Part shown: positions 7,012 to 14,292 of the stretch, piece after piece
Layout of the letters: every line of letters begins with the position of its first letter
Numbering within the stretch: position 1 is the stretch's first letter
Assembly: GCA_046757205.1 (NCBI GenBank)
Contig: JBHHXR010000054.1
Location: 1-15,764 of the forward strand
Reading direction: 5' to 3'
DNA from: JBHHXR01 sp046757205
GTDB taxonomy: Bacteria > Pseudomonadota > Alphaproteobacteria > Rhodobacterales > Rhodobacteraceae
Length of the DNA: 15,764 nt
Notes under the pieces: model-generated
The model's input: only the letters and a program-made list of their open reading frames with translations
Told to the model about the DNA's origin: nothing
Database searches by the model: none
Made by a program: the position numbers and the translations under genes

Positions 7012-9226
7012 ATTGGGTCTCCTTCTTCCCGGGTTGGCTGGCCAGGGCCCGCGCCATCGCGGCCTGGCCGGTTTCATTGGCGGCGCGGTCCCGCGCGCGC
7101 CGTTTCAGTTGTCGGATGATTACCGGGCACTTGGCCTCGCTCTGGTAGAGCACCTGGCAGTGCAGGCAGTTGATGCATTCGTTGGGGTTGATCTCGCCGG
7201 TCGGGTGGATCGCTTCCACCGGGCATTCGTTGGCGCAGGTGTGGCACGGGCTGCCGCACTCGCGGTAGCGTTTCAGCCAGTCGAACATCCGCATCCGCGC
7301 CGGGATTGCCAGCGCGCCGCCCAGCGGGCACAGGTAGCGGCAATAGAACCGTTCAACGAACAGCCCGGCGCCAAGCGTCGCCAGCGCAAACAGGACGAAC
7401 GGCCAGCCGCGCTGGAACTTCAGGATGATTGCGGTCTTGAAGGGCTCCACTTCGGCGTAGTGTTCCGCCAGCGGGATCGACGCCAGTGAAAGGCCGAACA
7501 GGGCAAGGAAGATCAGGTACTTGATCGGCCACAAGCGTTCATGAAGGCCCCACGGCAATTTGACCTGCGGCACTTTCAGTGCCCGGGCGACGTGGTTCGA
7601 CAACTCCTGCAACGCGCCGAACGGGCAGAGCCAGCCGCAATAGGCCCCACGGCCCCAGAAGATCAGTGCGACGGCAACCGAGGACCAGAGGATGAAGATC
7701 AGCGGATCCAGCAGGAAGGCATCCCAGGTGAAGCCTTCGCGCAGCGAGCCGGCCAGCGCCATCAGGTTGACGACGGAAAGCTGGGCGTTGGCGTACCAGC
7801 CCAGAAACACCAGGGTGACGGCCAGAAAGCCCGTGCGGAACCAGTAGAGAACGCGTTCGCTGCGTGTCACCTGCTTCTGGAAGAAAAATACTCCGGTCAG
7901 CACCGTCAGCATGGTCAGAAGGCCTGCGATCTCGGCATGGCGGTCAAGCCAAATACGCTTCCAGAGTGCGGCTTTTGCGGCCGCTTCCTCATCCAGATCC
8001 GCAGCCGCCTCGCCCTGCCGCGCCGGGGCCAGTCTCGTGAGGTATTTTTCGGGCGTTCGGTAACTCAGATCAACGGTGAGAAAGCGCTTTTCAACGGCGC
8101 CTACGGCACGATGAATCAGCAACTGCAAGCGCCACGGCTTCGTTGGATCGAACTCCATGTCGGCCGGGATCTTGAACAGGTCAACTTCGGTGAACGTCGG
8201 CGCCCCGGCCGCCGCGATCGTTCCCAGGCGCTTGTGCATGCGGTCGCGAAACCGCACCGTGGTGTCGCCCTGCAACAAGCTGAAGCGGTCGAATATTCCG
8301 CCGCGAACGTAGCCCGACCCCTTGAACGAATATCGCCCGCGCCCGGCGATCAGGATGGCCTGCTCACCCTCCTTCAACCACGCCCGCAGATTTCGGTATT
8401 CGGCTTCGCCCAGCAAGCTGAGGCCGATGGCGGGCACGCTTACCAGCGCCGCGGAGATGTCGATGAAGGGATCGGAAGGCGCCCCTTTTTCAGGATGGGA
8501 AATGGATTTCGGATCACCGGTTGCGGCGAACGCCTCATTGATCTGGCCCACGTCCAGCGTGAGCCGCCGAACGGCCCCGGTCTCGGCCAGTTCCGTCCAG
8601 GTGGCGGTCTCTTCAAGGCTTTCATTTATAACGAATTTCGGACCCTGTACTGCAACCGCCGGGGGAATTCCGCCAAGCCCGAGTGCACGCGCCACCCTGA
8701 TTGACGACCGGATCACCGAGTCGTCAATCACCATCACCGTCACGGTCGCGCCGGAGACGATATCAAGGTCGTGGGCGCTGCCGCTCTCCCTGGCCTCGGC
8801 CTTTAGGTCCGTCCCGGCATAGCCCGAGATAACCGCCCGGATTTTTGATTCCGGAATGCCGACCAGAACAATCGGTTCCGAGTGCTTGACCAGAACCGCG
8901 CCGGTCAACACGGCATCTTCCGATACGCCGACGACGATATCGATCGGCTTGCCGGAATAGCCGATCGTGCCGACGAAATCGGATGTCACGAAGGCCCAGC
9001 CGACCGTCCTTCCTTCGCGAAGGACGGGGGCCACGGGCACATCCCGGCGGATCGGCCCAAAGGCTTCGGCGCCGGGCACGATATCTGCGGGAGCAACCCT
9101 CGAAAGGTACTTTCCCAGAACCGGAGACCCGTTGCCCGCCGCAACAGCGCCGCTCAGTGAAAGCAGCATCACGCATGCCGCAAGGGCAAGGCGAAAAGAC
9201 AGAACAATGGGTTGAAACACCGGCAT
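7004..9226 (-). CDS. nosR: NosR, membrane FMN/iron-sulfur protein for N2O respiration
   Basis: 740-residue inner-membrane protein required for nos transcription and for electron supply to, or activation of, NosZ. Domains in order (numbered from ATG 9226): signal peptide to about residue 30 (VMLLSLSGAVAAG); periplasmic FMN-binding domain with SGAT at 158-161, where T161 is the expected FMN attachment site; several membrane helices from about 430; two CxxxCP motifs in the cytoplasmic loops (GAYCGWLCPFG and RFYCRYLCPLG); and a ferredoxin-like tail with C657, C661, C664, C668 and C684, C687, C690, C700, enough for two [4Fe-4S] clusters. GGGAG abuts the ATG directly; a GTG two codons in (9220) is 5 bases from it and may be the true start. 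It is the first gene of the operon, behind a perfect FNR box. Confidence 0.97.
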   Translation of the reverse strand: MPVFQPIVLSFRLALAACVMLLSLSGAVAAGNGSPVLGKYLSRVAPADIVPGAEAFGPIRRDVPVAPVLREGRTVGWAFVTSDFVGTIGYSGKPIDIVVGVSEDAVLTGAVLVKHSEPIVLVGIPESKIRAVISGYAGTDLKAEARESGSAHDLDIVSGATVTVMVIDDSVIRSSIRVARALGLGGIPPAVAVQGPKFVINESLEETATWTELAETGAVRRLTLDVGQINEAFAATGDPKSISHPEKGAPSDPFIDISAALVSVPAIGLSLLGEAEYRNLRAWLKEGEQAILIAGRGRYSFKGSGYVRGGIFDRFSLLQGDTTVRFRDRMHKRLGTIAAAGAPTFTEVDLFKIPADMEFDPTKPWRLQLLIHRAVGAVEKRFLTVDLSYRTPEKYLTRLAPARQGEAAADLDEEAAAKAALWKRIWLDRHAEIAGLLTMLTVLTGVFFFQKQVTRSERVLYWFRTGFLAVTLVFLGWYANAQLSVVNLMALAGSLREGFTWDAFLLDPLIFILWSSVAVALIFWGRGAYCGWLCPFGALQELSNHVARALKVPQVKLPWGLHERLWPIKYLIFLALFGLSLASIPLAEHYAEVEPFKTAIILKFQRGWPFVLFALATLGAGLFVERFYCRYLCPLGGALAIPARMRMFDWLKRYRECGSPCHTCANECPVEAIHPTGEINPNECINCLHCQVLYQSEAKCPVIIRQLKRRARDRAANETGQAAMARALASQPGKKETQYG

Positions 9227-9272
9227 CTCCCGAGACGCGCGTGCTGGTTATCGTACGCACGGCCCGGCTGCC

Positions 9273-9286
9273 TTGATTCAAATCAA
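9273..9286. promoter_or_regulatory. FNR/CRP-family box (TTGATTCAAATCAA) upstream of nosR
   Basis: A perfect match to the palindromic FNR consensus TTGAT-N4-ATCAA, centred about 53 bases upstream of the nosR ATG. If the activator binds at -41.5, transcription would begin near 9238, giving a short leader. On the minus strand a weak -10-like GATAAC/TAACCA lies at 9245-9252, at about the expected distance. FNR-, FnrL-, DNR- or NnrR-type regulators recognise such boxes and induce nos genes under low oxygen or NO; the sequence alone cannot tell which one acts. Confidence 0.85.
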
Positions 9287-9307
9287 TTTAGCATTCGAAA
9301 TACGAAA
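9287..9307. promoter_or_regulatory. Imperfect inverted repeat, possible NsrR-like operator
   Basis: TTTAGCATTC-G-AAATACGAAA reads as an imperfect inverted repeat (7 of 10 positions pair) next to the FNR box. Its halves loosely resemble the ATGYATTT / AAATRCAT halves recognised by NsrR. Because an NsrR-like gene lies in the same operon, a regulatory site is plausible, but the match is weak and the position upstream of the FNR box is not the usual place for a repressor. Confidence 0.25.
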
Positions 9308-9374
9308 AATAATTCCGTCGTTCTGGCCGCGCTCCCGGTGTGGGCGAACAGGCGCGAAGCAGACGTGCAATACA

Positions 9375-9414
9375 GGCGGCGGCCGCCTTTTGCGCCAGGC
9401 CGTTCGCCGCCGCC
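9375..9414. repeat. GC-rich inverted repeat
   Basis: Arms GGCGGCGGC (9375-9383) and GCCGCCGCC (9406-9414) are perfect complements with 22 bases between them. There is no T-tract in the direction of the GntR transcript, so it is not a standard terminator. It may simply reflect GC-rich, repetitive composition. Confidence 0.25.
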
Positions 9415-9566
9415 CCGCAAACGCCCTGCGGCACGTCCCGAAGTCGCCGTTGGCGCGGGGTTGCGCGCTTGGCTGATGTTGTCGCCAGCCCCGAATGCGA
9501 GCCTGCCCGCTGCCTGCGCTCACGCTTCGTGATCGGTTACCCCGAGGCCAGGGCGCGGCGCGGCGT

Positions 9567-10256
9567 TCAGGTCTCCGCCGCGCGGGTCAGCGACAGGCGG
9601 GCGGTTTCGAGATGCGCCTTCATCAGCGCGGCGGCCCGTTCCGGCTCGCGCGAGCGGATGGCATTCACGATCTGGCGGTGCTGCGCGTTGTAACGGGCGA
9701 TGATGCCTTTCTCCAAGGTCAGTTGCCGCATGCGCATCCATTCCTTCTGCGCCCGCACCGAGTTCACCTGCCGGACCAGCCAGGTCAGCAGCGTGTTGCC
9801 GGTGGCCTCCGCCAGCCGGCGGTGAAAATCGGAATCCACCTCGCCGAACACCACAGGGTCATCTTCGGCGCTTTCCATGCGCTCCAGAAGCCGCTCCAGA
9901 TCTTCGAAATCGGCGCGTCGCCCGTGAAGTACGACCAGCCGGCAGATATGCGGCTCCAGCGCGAATCTGGCGTCGATGAGTTCCAGTGGCCGCGCGGATT
10001 CGAAGGGGAACCCGCCCGAGCGGGCATCGCTCCGGATAACGTAGGTGCCGCTGCCGCGGCGGATTTCCACCAGTTTTTCGTCGGCCAGCCGGTTCAGGGC
10101 CCCGCGAACCGTGCCGCGCGACACGTTGTTCGATTCCGCCAGCTCACGCTCCGGCGGCAGGCGGTCGTGAGGTTCCAGTTCACCGCGAAGTATCTTGCGC
10201 CTGAGTTCGGCCGCTATGTCGGCCGACCCGATTCGTTTTTTTTGCGTTGTCGCCAA
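9567..10256 (-). CDS. GntR-family transcriptional regulator, FCD (FadR) type
   Basis: 229-residue DNA-binding regulator. The N-terminal winged helix (about residues 8-75) has the GntR pattern ILRGELEPHDRLPPERELAE, then VSRGTVRGALNRL and the wing GSGTYV. The C-terminal FCD ligand domain (about 93-220) carries the helices and likely metal ligands DFHRRL (D143, H145), H193 and H215, as in FadR, LldR and VanR relatives, which respond to organic acids or related metabolites. The start is TTG at 10256, supported by an excellent AGGAGGAG ribosome-binding site 4-6 bases upstream. It is divergent from the amine operon (106 bases between starts), so it most likely controls that operon and itself rather than nos. 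The inducer is unknown; an N-substituted glutamate or amine intermediate is a guess from context. Confidence 0.93.
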   Translation of the reverse strand: MATTQKKRIGSADIAAELRRKILRGELEPHDRLPPERELAESNNVSRGTVRGALNRLADEKLVEIRRGSGTYVIRSDARSGGFPFESARPLELIDARFALEPHICRLVVLHGRRADFEDLERLLERMESAEDDPVVFGEVDSDFHRRLAEATGNTLLTWLVRQVNSVRAQKEWMRMRQLTLEKGIIARYNAQHRQIVNAIRSREPERAAALMKAHLETARLSLTRAAET

Positions 10257-10278
10257 AACACTCCTCCTGACTAATCCA

Positions 10279-10307
10279 ATAAAGTACCAAAACGTAATTC
10301 AGGTCAA
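10279..10307 (-). promoter_or_regulatory. Possible sigma-70 promoter for the GntR gene
   Basis: On the minus strand TTGACC (10302-10307, 5 of 6 to the -35 consensus) is followed after 17 bases by CTTTAT (10279-10284, weak -10). This would give a leader of about 20 bases before the AGGAGGAG site and TTG start. The -35 is good, the -10 poor. Confidence 0.35.
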
Positions 10308-10322
10308 CGTAAATATTGTATT

Positions 10323-10349
10323 GGTCCAAAAAGGGTTGCTTTTTGGACC
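10323..10349. promoter_or_regulatory. Perfect inverted repeat, candidate GntR operator
   Basis: GGTCCAAAAA (10323-10332) and TTTTTGGACC (10340-10349) are perfect 10-base inverted arms around GGGTTGC. The left arm lies within TTGGTCCAA (10321-10329), itself a palindrome of the kind bound by GntR/FCD dimers. The right arm contains TTGGACC, so two operator-like sites sit about two helical turns apart. Position between the divergent GntR gene and the amine operon, just before the operon start, suits repression. It could also form an mRNA hairpin, but no T-tract follows. Confidence 0.55.
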
Positions 10350-10362
10350 GGGCTACAGGAAA

Positions 10363-11739
10363 ATGCCTCGGTGGCCGGCATTGGGGAGAACAGGGTTGGC
10401 ATTTCCGGAGCATGCGGATTTCGTGATTGTGGGCGCTGGAATTCACGGTTTGTCAACCGCATGGCGCCTCGCGCAACGTCTGACCGACGCCGGCGAGACG
10501 GTCGACGGGCGGATCGTCGTGCTGGACAAGTCGGGAATCGCGGCGGGGGCTTCGGGTATCGCCTGCGGCGTGGTGCGCAACAATTATTTCCAGCCGGCGA
10601 TGCGGCGCCTGATGGCGCATTCGGTGGATATCTGGGAGAGCTATCCGGAAGCGTTGAGCTACCATCCCGTCGGCTACATGCAGGTCTCCTGCGAGGCGAT
10701 GCACGAGGACGTGGCGCAAATTTTCAACGAGCAGCAGGAAATCGGATACGAAAGCGTGTTCGTCGAGGGCGCCGATGCTTCGCGCGCCTATATGCGCGGC
10801 CTTTTCGACGACTGGCAGGCGCAGGGGATCACCTCCGTGCTTCATGAAAAACGGGGCGGGTATTCGAACAACACGCGGGCGATGTACGGGCTTGCAGGGA
10901 AGGCGGAGGAGCTCGGCGTCCGCATCCTGACCGGTGTCGAGGTCAAGGGGTTCCGCACCGCCAGCGGGTCCGACGCCATCGAAGCGGTCGAGACCACCAA
11001 GGGGCCGATCGGCTGCGAGCGGGTCATTATCGGCGCCGGCCCCTGGGTCCGGGATTTCTGGGACATGCTCGGGCTTCCCAAGCGGATTTCCATCAAGGGT
11101 CCCGATGGCAAGGTTCGCGAAGGCGTCGACATGTGGCGCTACTGGCAACTCGAGGAAGGCGTGCTGAAACTGCCGCCGGAGAGCTTTCGGACCAATGACG
11201 GGAAGATGCCGCCGGTGATCCACGTGGATACCGACGCGCCGCTGATCTCGGATGTCGACGGCTCGGTCATCACCGAGGACATGTGGGGTATCTACTACAA
11301 GCCGGACTGGCATTTCGGCGGCATCCAGGGCGGCGCCTCGCCCTACAAGGTCGACAAGCCGGCCGACGAGGTGGCGATCGACCCCTACGGGCCGGAGAGC
11401 CCGGAATTCGTGTCCGGCGATGAATTCGCCCACATGTGGGTTTCGGCGCTGGCGCATTGCCACAAGCGCTTCGAAGGCTCGATGCCGAAGTATGATCGCC
11501 AGCCATCGGGCGGCATCGGCTGCTTCACCGCCGACAGTTTTCCGGTGTTCGACCATTTCCACCAGAACGCCACGGTGATCGCGGATTCCAATCACGGCTG
11601 GAAGATGATCGGCGTCGGGCACCTGATCGCCGACGAGGTTCTCGGCGAGGAGCAGGAACTGCTGAAACCGTTCAGGTTCGACCGGTTCGCCAGGGGCGAA
11701 CTGCATCCGACATCGCACAGCCCGTATCCGTGGAGTTGA
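10363..11739 (+). CDS. FAD-dependent oxidoreductase, DAO / sarcosine-oxidase-beta-like
   Basis: 458-residue flavoprotein of the DAO family (glycine, sarcosine and D-amino acid oxidases and dehydrogenases), which oxidise C-N bonds of amino acids with secondary or primary amines. The FAD-binding Rossmann motif is DFVIVGAGIHGLSTAW (GxGxxG at residues 24-29), followed by the acidic end of the second strand in VVLDKSG and the GVVRNNYF segment typical of SoxB/DadA relatives. The C-terminal FAD contact region is GGIGCFTADSFPVFD ... ADSNHGWKMIGVGHL. There is no signal peptide. The ATG at 10363 has AGGA only 2 bases away; a TTG at 10396 with GGGGAG 7 bases upstream would give 447 residues and may be the real start. 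It leads the operon, 64 bases before the GS-like gene. Its likely substrate is the N-substituted glutamate made by the downstream enzymes (inferred). Confidence 0.88.
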   Translation: MPRWPALGRTGLAFPEHADFVIVGAGIHGLSTAWRLAQRLTDAGETVDGRIVVLDKSGIAAGASGIACGVVRNNYFQPAMRRLMAHSVDIWESYPEALSYHPVGYMQVSCEAMHEDVAQIFNEQQEIGYESVFVEGADASRAYMRGLFDDWQAQGITSVLHEKRGGYSNNTRAMYGLAGKAEELGVRILTGVEVKGFRTASGSDAIEAVETTKGPIGCERVIIGAGPWVRDFWDMLGLPKRISIKGPDGKVREGVDMWRYWQLEEGVLKLPPESFRTNDGKMPPVIHVDTDAPLISDVDGSVITEDMWGIYYKPDWHFGGIQGGASPYKVDKPADEVAIDPYGPESPEFVSGDEFAHMWVSALAHCHKRFEGSMPKYDRQPSGGIGCFTADSFPVFDHFHQNATVIADSNHGWKMIGVGHLIADEVLGEEQELLKPFRFDRFARGELHPTSHSPYPWS

Positions 11740-11803
11740 GCGGGAACAGATCCGCCGGGTAGCGCAAAGCTGGCGCGGCGAGAAACCGAAGGGAGGACAA
11801 ACA

Positions 11804-13285
11804 GTGAGCAAAATGGATATCCAATCCTTTGTCGAGGCCGAAGGACGCGACGAAAAGGTCAAGGAAGTCAGAGCGAAGATCAACGAGCTGGGCATCGAGT
11901 ACCTGTACCTGCAGTTCGTTTCCGTCACCGGCAAGATCATGGGCAAGGGTATCCCTGCCGACCATTGGGAAACCGTCGCCAGGAAGGGCTTCCAGCTTGT
12001 CTACGGCGCCACCGTCAACCTGTTCACCGACCGCGCCGGAAACTATCTGGGATACGGTCCGGAGGCGGCCGAGCTGGTCGGCATTCCAGAGCCCGAGACC
12101 TTCATGCAGCTTCCCTGGGACCGGCGCATCGGCCGATTCTACTGCACGCTGTTCCGTAACCGCGAAGAGCGGGAAAACCCTGGCGGGTACCTCACGGCGG
12201 ACTGCCGCGGCAACCTGCGCCGCCTGCACGCCGAATTCACCGAGAAACACAACGGGCTGCGCCTTCGCGTGGGCACCGAGCCCGAGATGATGTGGCTCAA
12301 GTTCGACGAGAACGGCAAGCCGCGCGACGGATTCTCCAAGCCCTACTGCTACCATATCGACCAGTTCGAGAGCCTGCGGCCGGTCTACATGAAGGTGATG
12401 GAATACAGCCGCAAGATGGGGCTCGACATGATCCAGGGCGACCACGAGGACGCGCCGGGGCAGCTCGAGCTCAACTGGATGTACGACGACGTGCTGCGCA
12501 ATGCGGACCGGCTGACCACCTACCGGCAGATCTGCGCGCAGGTGGCGCGCGAGCATGGCATATTCGCCTGTTTCATGACCAAGCCGTTCATGGGCGTTTC
12601 GGCATCGGGCTGCCACCACAACATGTCGCTCTGGTACGGCGGCGAGGACCATTTCCACAGGACCGGAAACGACCCCGACAACCTGCCCGGGATGAAGGAC
12701 AACTACATGTACGTGTCGGGCGGCGAAAACACCTTCATGCCGGACGGCGATGACGTGCAGATGCCGGGCAAGGCGGGTTTGGTGGCGATCGGCGGCATCG
12801 TGCACCACCTGCGGGCGCTGACCGCGATCGGCTGCTCCACCGTGAATTCATACCGCAGGCTGTGGGATACCGGCTTCTGGGCACCCGTCTTTGCCGACTG
12901 GGGTTTCCAAAACAGAACAACGGGGCTGCGTGTATCTGCCCCGGGGCGGTTCGAGTACCGCTCGGTCGACTCCATGGTGAACCCCTACATCATGGGGTCG
13001 ACGATACTTGCCGCCGCCGACGACGGGATCGACAACAAGCTCGACCCCGGCGAGCCGGAAGAGCGCAACATCTACGAGGCGATGGAGGCCGGCAAGATAG
13101 TCAAGAAACTGCCGATGTCGCTGGGCGAAGCACTCGAAGCGCTGGAAGCCGACGAGGTTGTGCAGCGCGGCATGCCGGGCGAGATGTACCGGCTCTACCA
13201 TGAATACAAGTCCGACGAGTGGGCACGCTTCATGTCCACGGTCACCGAGTGGGACGCCGACGCGTACATGGAGTGCCTGCCCTGA
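11804..13285 (+). CDS. Glutamine synthetase family ligase (GlnT/GmaS-like)
   Basis: 493-residue ATP-dependent ligase joining an amine to the gamma-carboxyl of glutamate. The beta-grasp N-terminus is followed by the catalytic barrel: GTEPEMMW (E159, E161), GDHEDAPGQLEL (E215, E222), SASGCHHNMSLW (H271), NSYRRL (348-353), NRTTGLR (370-376) and RFEYRSVDSMVNPY (E384, R386). Metal, ATP and glutamate positions are thus largely kept. By motif alignment with E. coli GS, however, the ammonium-binding Asp50 (FDGSS) is replaced by Tyr67 (VYGAT), the flap Glu327 (GYEAPV) by Trp359 (GFWAPV), and NG of NGSGMH by SA. This argues for a substrate other than ammonia, as in gamma-glutamylmethylamide synthetase. 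The GTG start has GGAGG 7 bases upstream. The protein is longer than the roughly 440 residues of typical GlnT/GmaS. Family certain, substrate not. Confidence 0.9.
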   Translation: MSKMDIQSFVEAEGRDEKVKEVRAKINELGIEYLYLQFVSVTGKIMGKGIPADHWETVARKGFQLVYGATVNLFTDRAGNYLGYGPEAAELVGIPEPETFMQLPWDRRIGRFYCTLFRNREERENPGGYLTADCRGNLRRLHAEFTEKHNGLRLRVGTEPEMMWLKFDENGKPRDGFSKPYCYHIDQFESLRPVYMKVMEYSRKMGLDMIQGDHEDAPGQLELNWMYDDVLRNADRLTTYRQICAQVAREHGIFACFMTKPFMGVSASGCHHNMSLWYGGEDHFHRTGNDPDNLPGMKDNYMYVSGGENTFMPDGDDVQMPGKAGLVAIGGIVHHLRALTAIGCSTVNSYRRLWDTGFWAPVFADWGFQNRTTGLRVSAPGRFEYRSVDSMVNPYIMGSTILAAADDGIDNKLDPGEPEERNIYEAMEAGKIVKKLPMSLGEALEALEADEVVQRGMPGEMYRLYHEYKSDEWARFMSTVTEWDADAYMECLP

Positions 13286-13299
13286 GGCGACGGGGAAGC

Positions 13300-13323
13300 G
13301 GCGGCGGGCCGTGGCCCGGCGCC
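13300..13323 (+). repeat. GC-rich hairpin between GS-like and amidotransferase genes
   Basis: Arms GGCGGCGGGCC (13300-13310) and GGCCCGGCGCC (13313-13323) pair with one mismatch around a 2-base centre, in the 71-base gap of the operon. No T-tract follows, so it is not a usual terminator; it might stabilise or process the mRNA and uncouple expression of the ligase from that of the synthase subunits. Confidence 0.45.
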
Positions 13324-13356
13324 AACTGAAAACTGGTTTGAAAGGAGCACATCCTG

Positions 13357-14292
13357 ATGTGCGGAATTGCGGGAATCATCCACAGGGGCAAGCGGTCCAA
13401 CGTAGGGTCCGAAATGACATCGATGCTCCAGGCGCTGAAGCATCGCGGGCCGGATTCGACCGGCTATGCGGTCTACGGCGAAGGCAGCCCCGGCGACTAC
13501 GTGATGCGTATCAAGGTCGCCGAAGGCGAAGACCTGGACGATGGCCATGATGTCCTGGACAGGATCGCCGAGCGGATCGAGGAGGTGGACCGGCGTCTGG
13601 CGGTTCACAAGGCCAACGTAAAGTCGAAGGCAAACGCGACGGTGTACGCGCTGCGCTACGTGCTCAGCCATGACGGCGACACGGAAAGCATGGCGCGGCA
13701 TATCGAGGAGATCGACGGCGTCGAGATCCTGTCGCTGGGCAACGGGCTGGAGCTGATAAAGGACCTCGGCGACGCTGCCGAAGTGGCCGATGCGTACGGT
13801 CTGAACGAATTCGACGGAACACACGCGATCGGCCACACGCGCATGGCGACGGAATCTGACGTCGATATCCGCTCCGCCCATCCCTACTGGGCGTTTCCCT
13901 ACAACGATGTCTCGGTGGTTCACAACGGACAGATCACCAACTACTGGATCACGCGCCGCGAGATGGAGCGCAAGGGGCACCGGTTCATGTCGGATTGCGA
14001 CAGCGAACTTCTGGCCGTCTACACCGCCCACAACCTGGCCAACGGCGTCAGCCTCGAGGACAGCCTGCGCCGGTCGATCGACGAAATCGACGGCGTGTTC
14101 ACCTATCTGGTGGCCACCAAGGACCAGCTTGGCATGGCCAAGGACACGATGGCGGCGAAACCGCTGGTGCTTTACGAAAGCGACGACCTGATCGCCATGG
14201 CCTCCGAGGAAGTCGCGATCCGGTCCATCCTTCCGCAGGAAATCGACACTTACGACCCCTATGACGAGGAGGTACGGGTATGGCAGGCGTGA
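13357..14292 (+). CDS. glxB: Class II glutamine amidotransferase, GlxB / MgsA-like
   Basis: 311-residue Ntn-type glutaminase subunit, equivalent to the amidotransferase domain of glutamate synthase made as a separate protein. The catalytic cysteine is Cys2 (MCGIAGI), exposed after Met removal. Other family residues are HRGPDS (29-34), GHTRMAT (159-165), HPYW (175-178), HNGQITNY (189-196) and DSELL (215-219). Between them is an insertion (about 45-150) typical of GlxB/MgsA rather than PurF or GltB. In N-methylglutamate synthase this subunit releases the amino group, or the methylamine of gamma-glutamylmethylamide, for transfer to 2-oxoglutarate. The ATG has AAAGGAG about 9 bases upstream. It overlaps the next gene by 13 bases, so the two subunits are probably made together. 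Confidence 0.9.
   Translation: MCGIAGIIHRGKRSNVGSEMTSMLQALKHRGPDSTGYAVYGEGSPGDYVMRIKVAEGEDLDDGHDVLDRIAERIEEVDRRLAVHKANVKSKANATVYALRYVLSHDGDTESMARHIEEIDGVEILSLGNGLELIKDLGDAAEVADAYGLNEFDGTHAIGHTRMATESDVDIRSAHPYWAFPYNDVSVVHNGQITNYWITRREMERKGHRFMSDCDSELLAVYTAHNLANGVSLEDSLRRSIDEIDGVFTYLVATKDQLGMAKDTMAAKPLVLYESDDLIAMASEEVAIRSILPQEIDTYDPYDEEVRVWQA

Larger units (their letters stand above)
9227..9566. other. 340-base intergenic region between GntR gene and nosR
   Basis: No convincing gene lies here. The part nearest nosR holds the FNR box and an AT-rich stretch (9283-9316), so it is the nos promoter. Further right the DNA is GC-rich, with an inverted repeat of 9-base arms (9375-9383 and 9406-9414, about 22 bases between) overlapping a GGCGGCCGCC palindrome. 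No U-rich terminator following the GntR gene was found. The right part (9415-9566) shows no further recognisable feature. Confidence 0.6.

Noticed and set aside
7012..7077. Upstream ATG start for nosZ
   Set aside because: It would add 22 basic, proline-rich residues before the Tat signal and overlap nosR further; the ATG at 7011 has a good ribosome-binding site.
4882..7119. Long plus-strand open frame (745 codons) opposite nosZ/nosD
   Set aside because: It is antisense to well-conserved nosZ; the translation is low-complexity and rich in His, Val and Arg, as expected for the complement of a GC-rich gene.
7541..8704. Plus-strand open frame of 387 codons opposite nosR
   Set aside because: Antisense to nosR, no domain or ribosome-binding site.
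9375..9414. Rho-independent terminator for the GntR gene
   Set aside because: It is about 150 bases past the stop and has no T-tract on the minus strand.
10321..10341. Sigma-54 promoter (GG ... TTGCT) ahead of the flavoprotein gene
   Set aside because: The GG and GC doublets are 15 bases apart instead of the required 12.
10453..11946. Minus-strand open frame of 497 codons opposite the flavoprotein gene
   Set aside because: Antisense to a clear DAO-family gene; composition is that of a complement frame.
11672..12808. Minus-strand open frame of 378 codons opposite the GS-like gene
   Set aside because: Antisense to conserved GS motifs; no family recognised.
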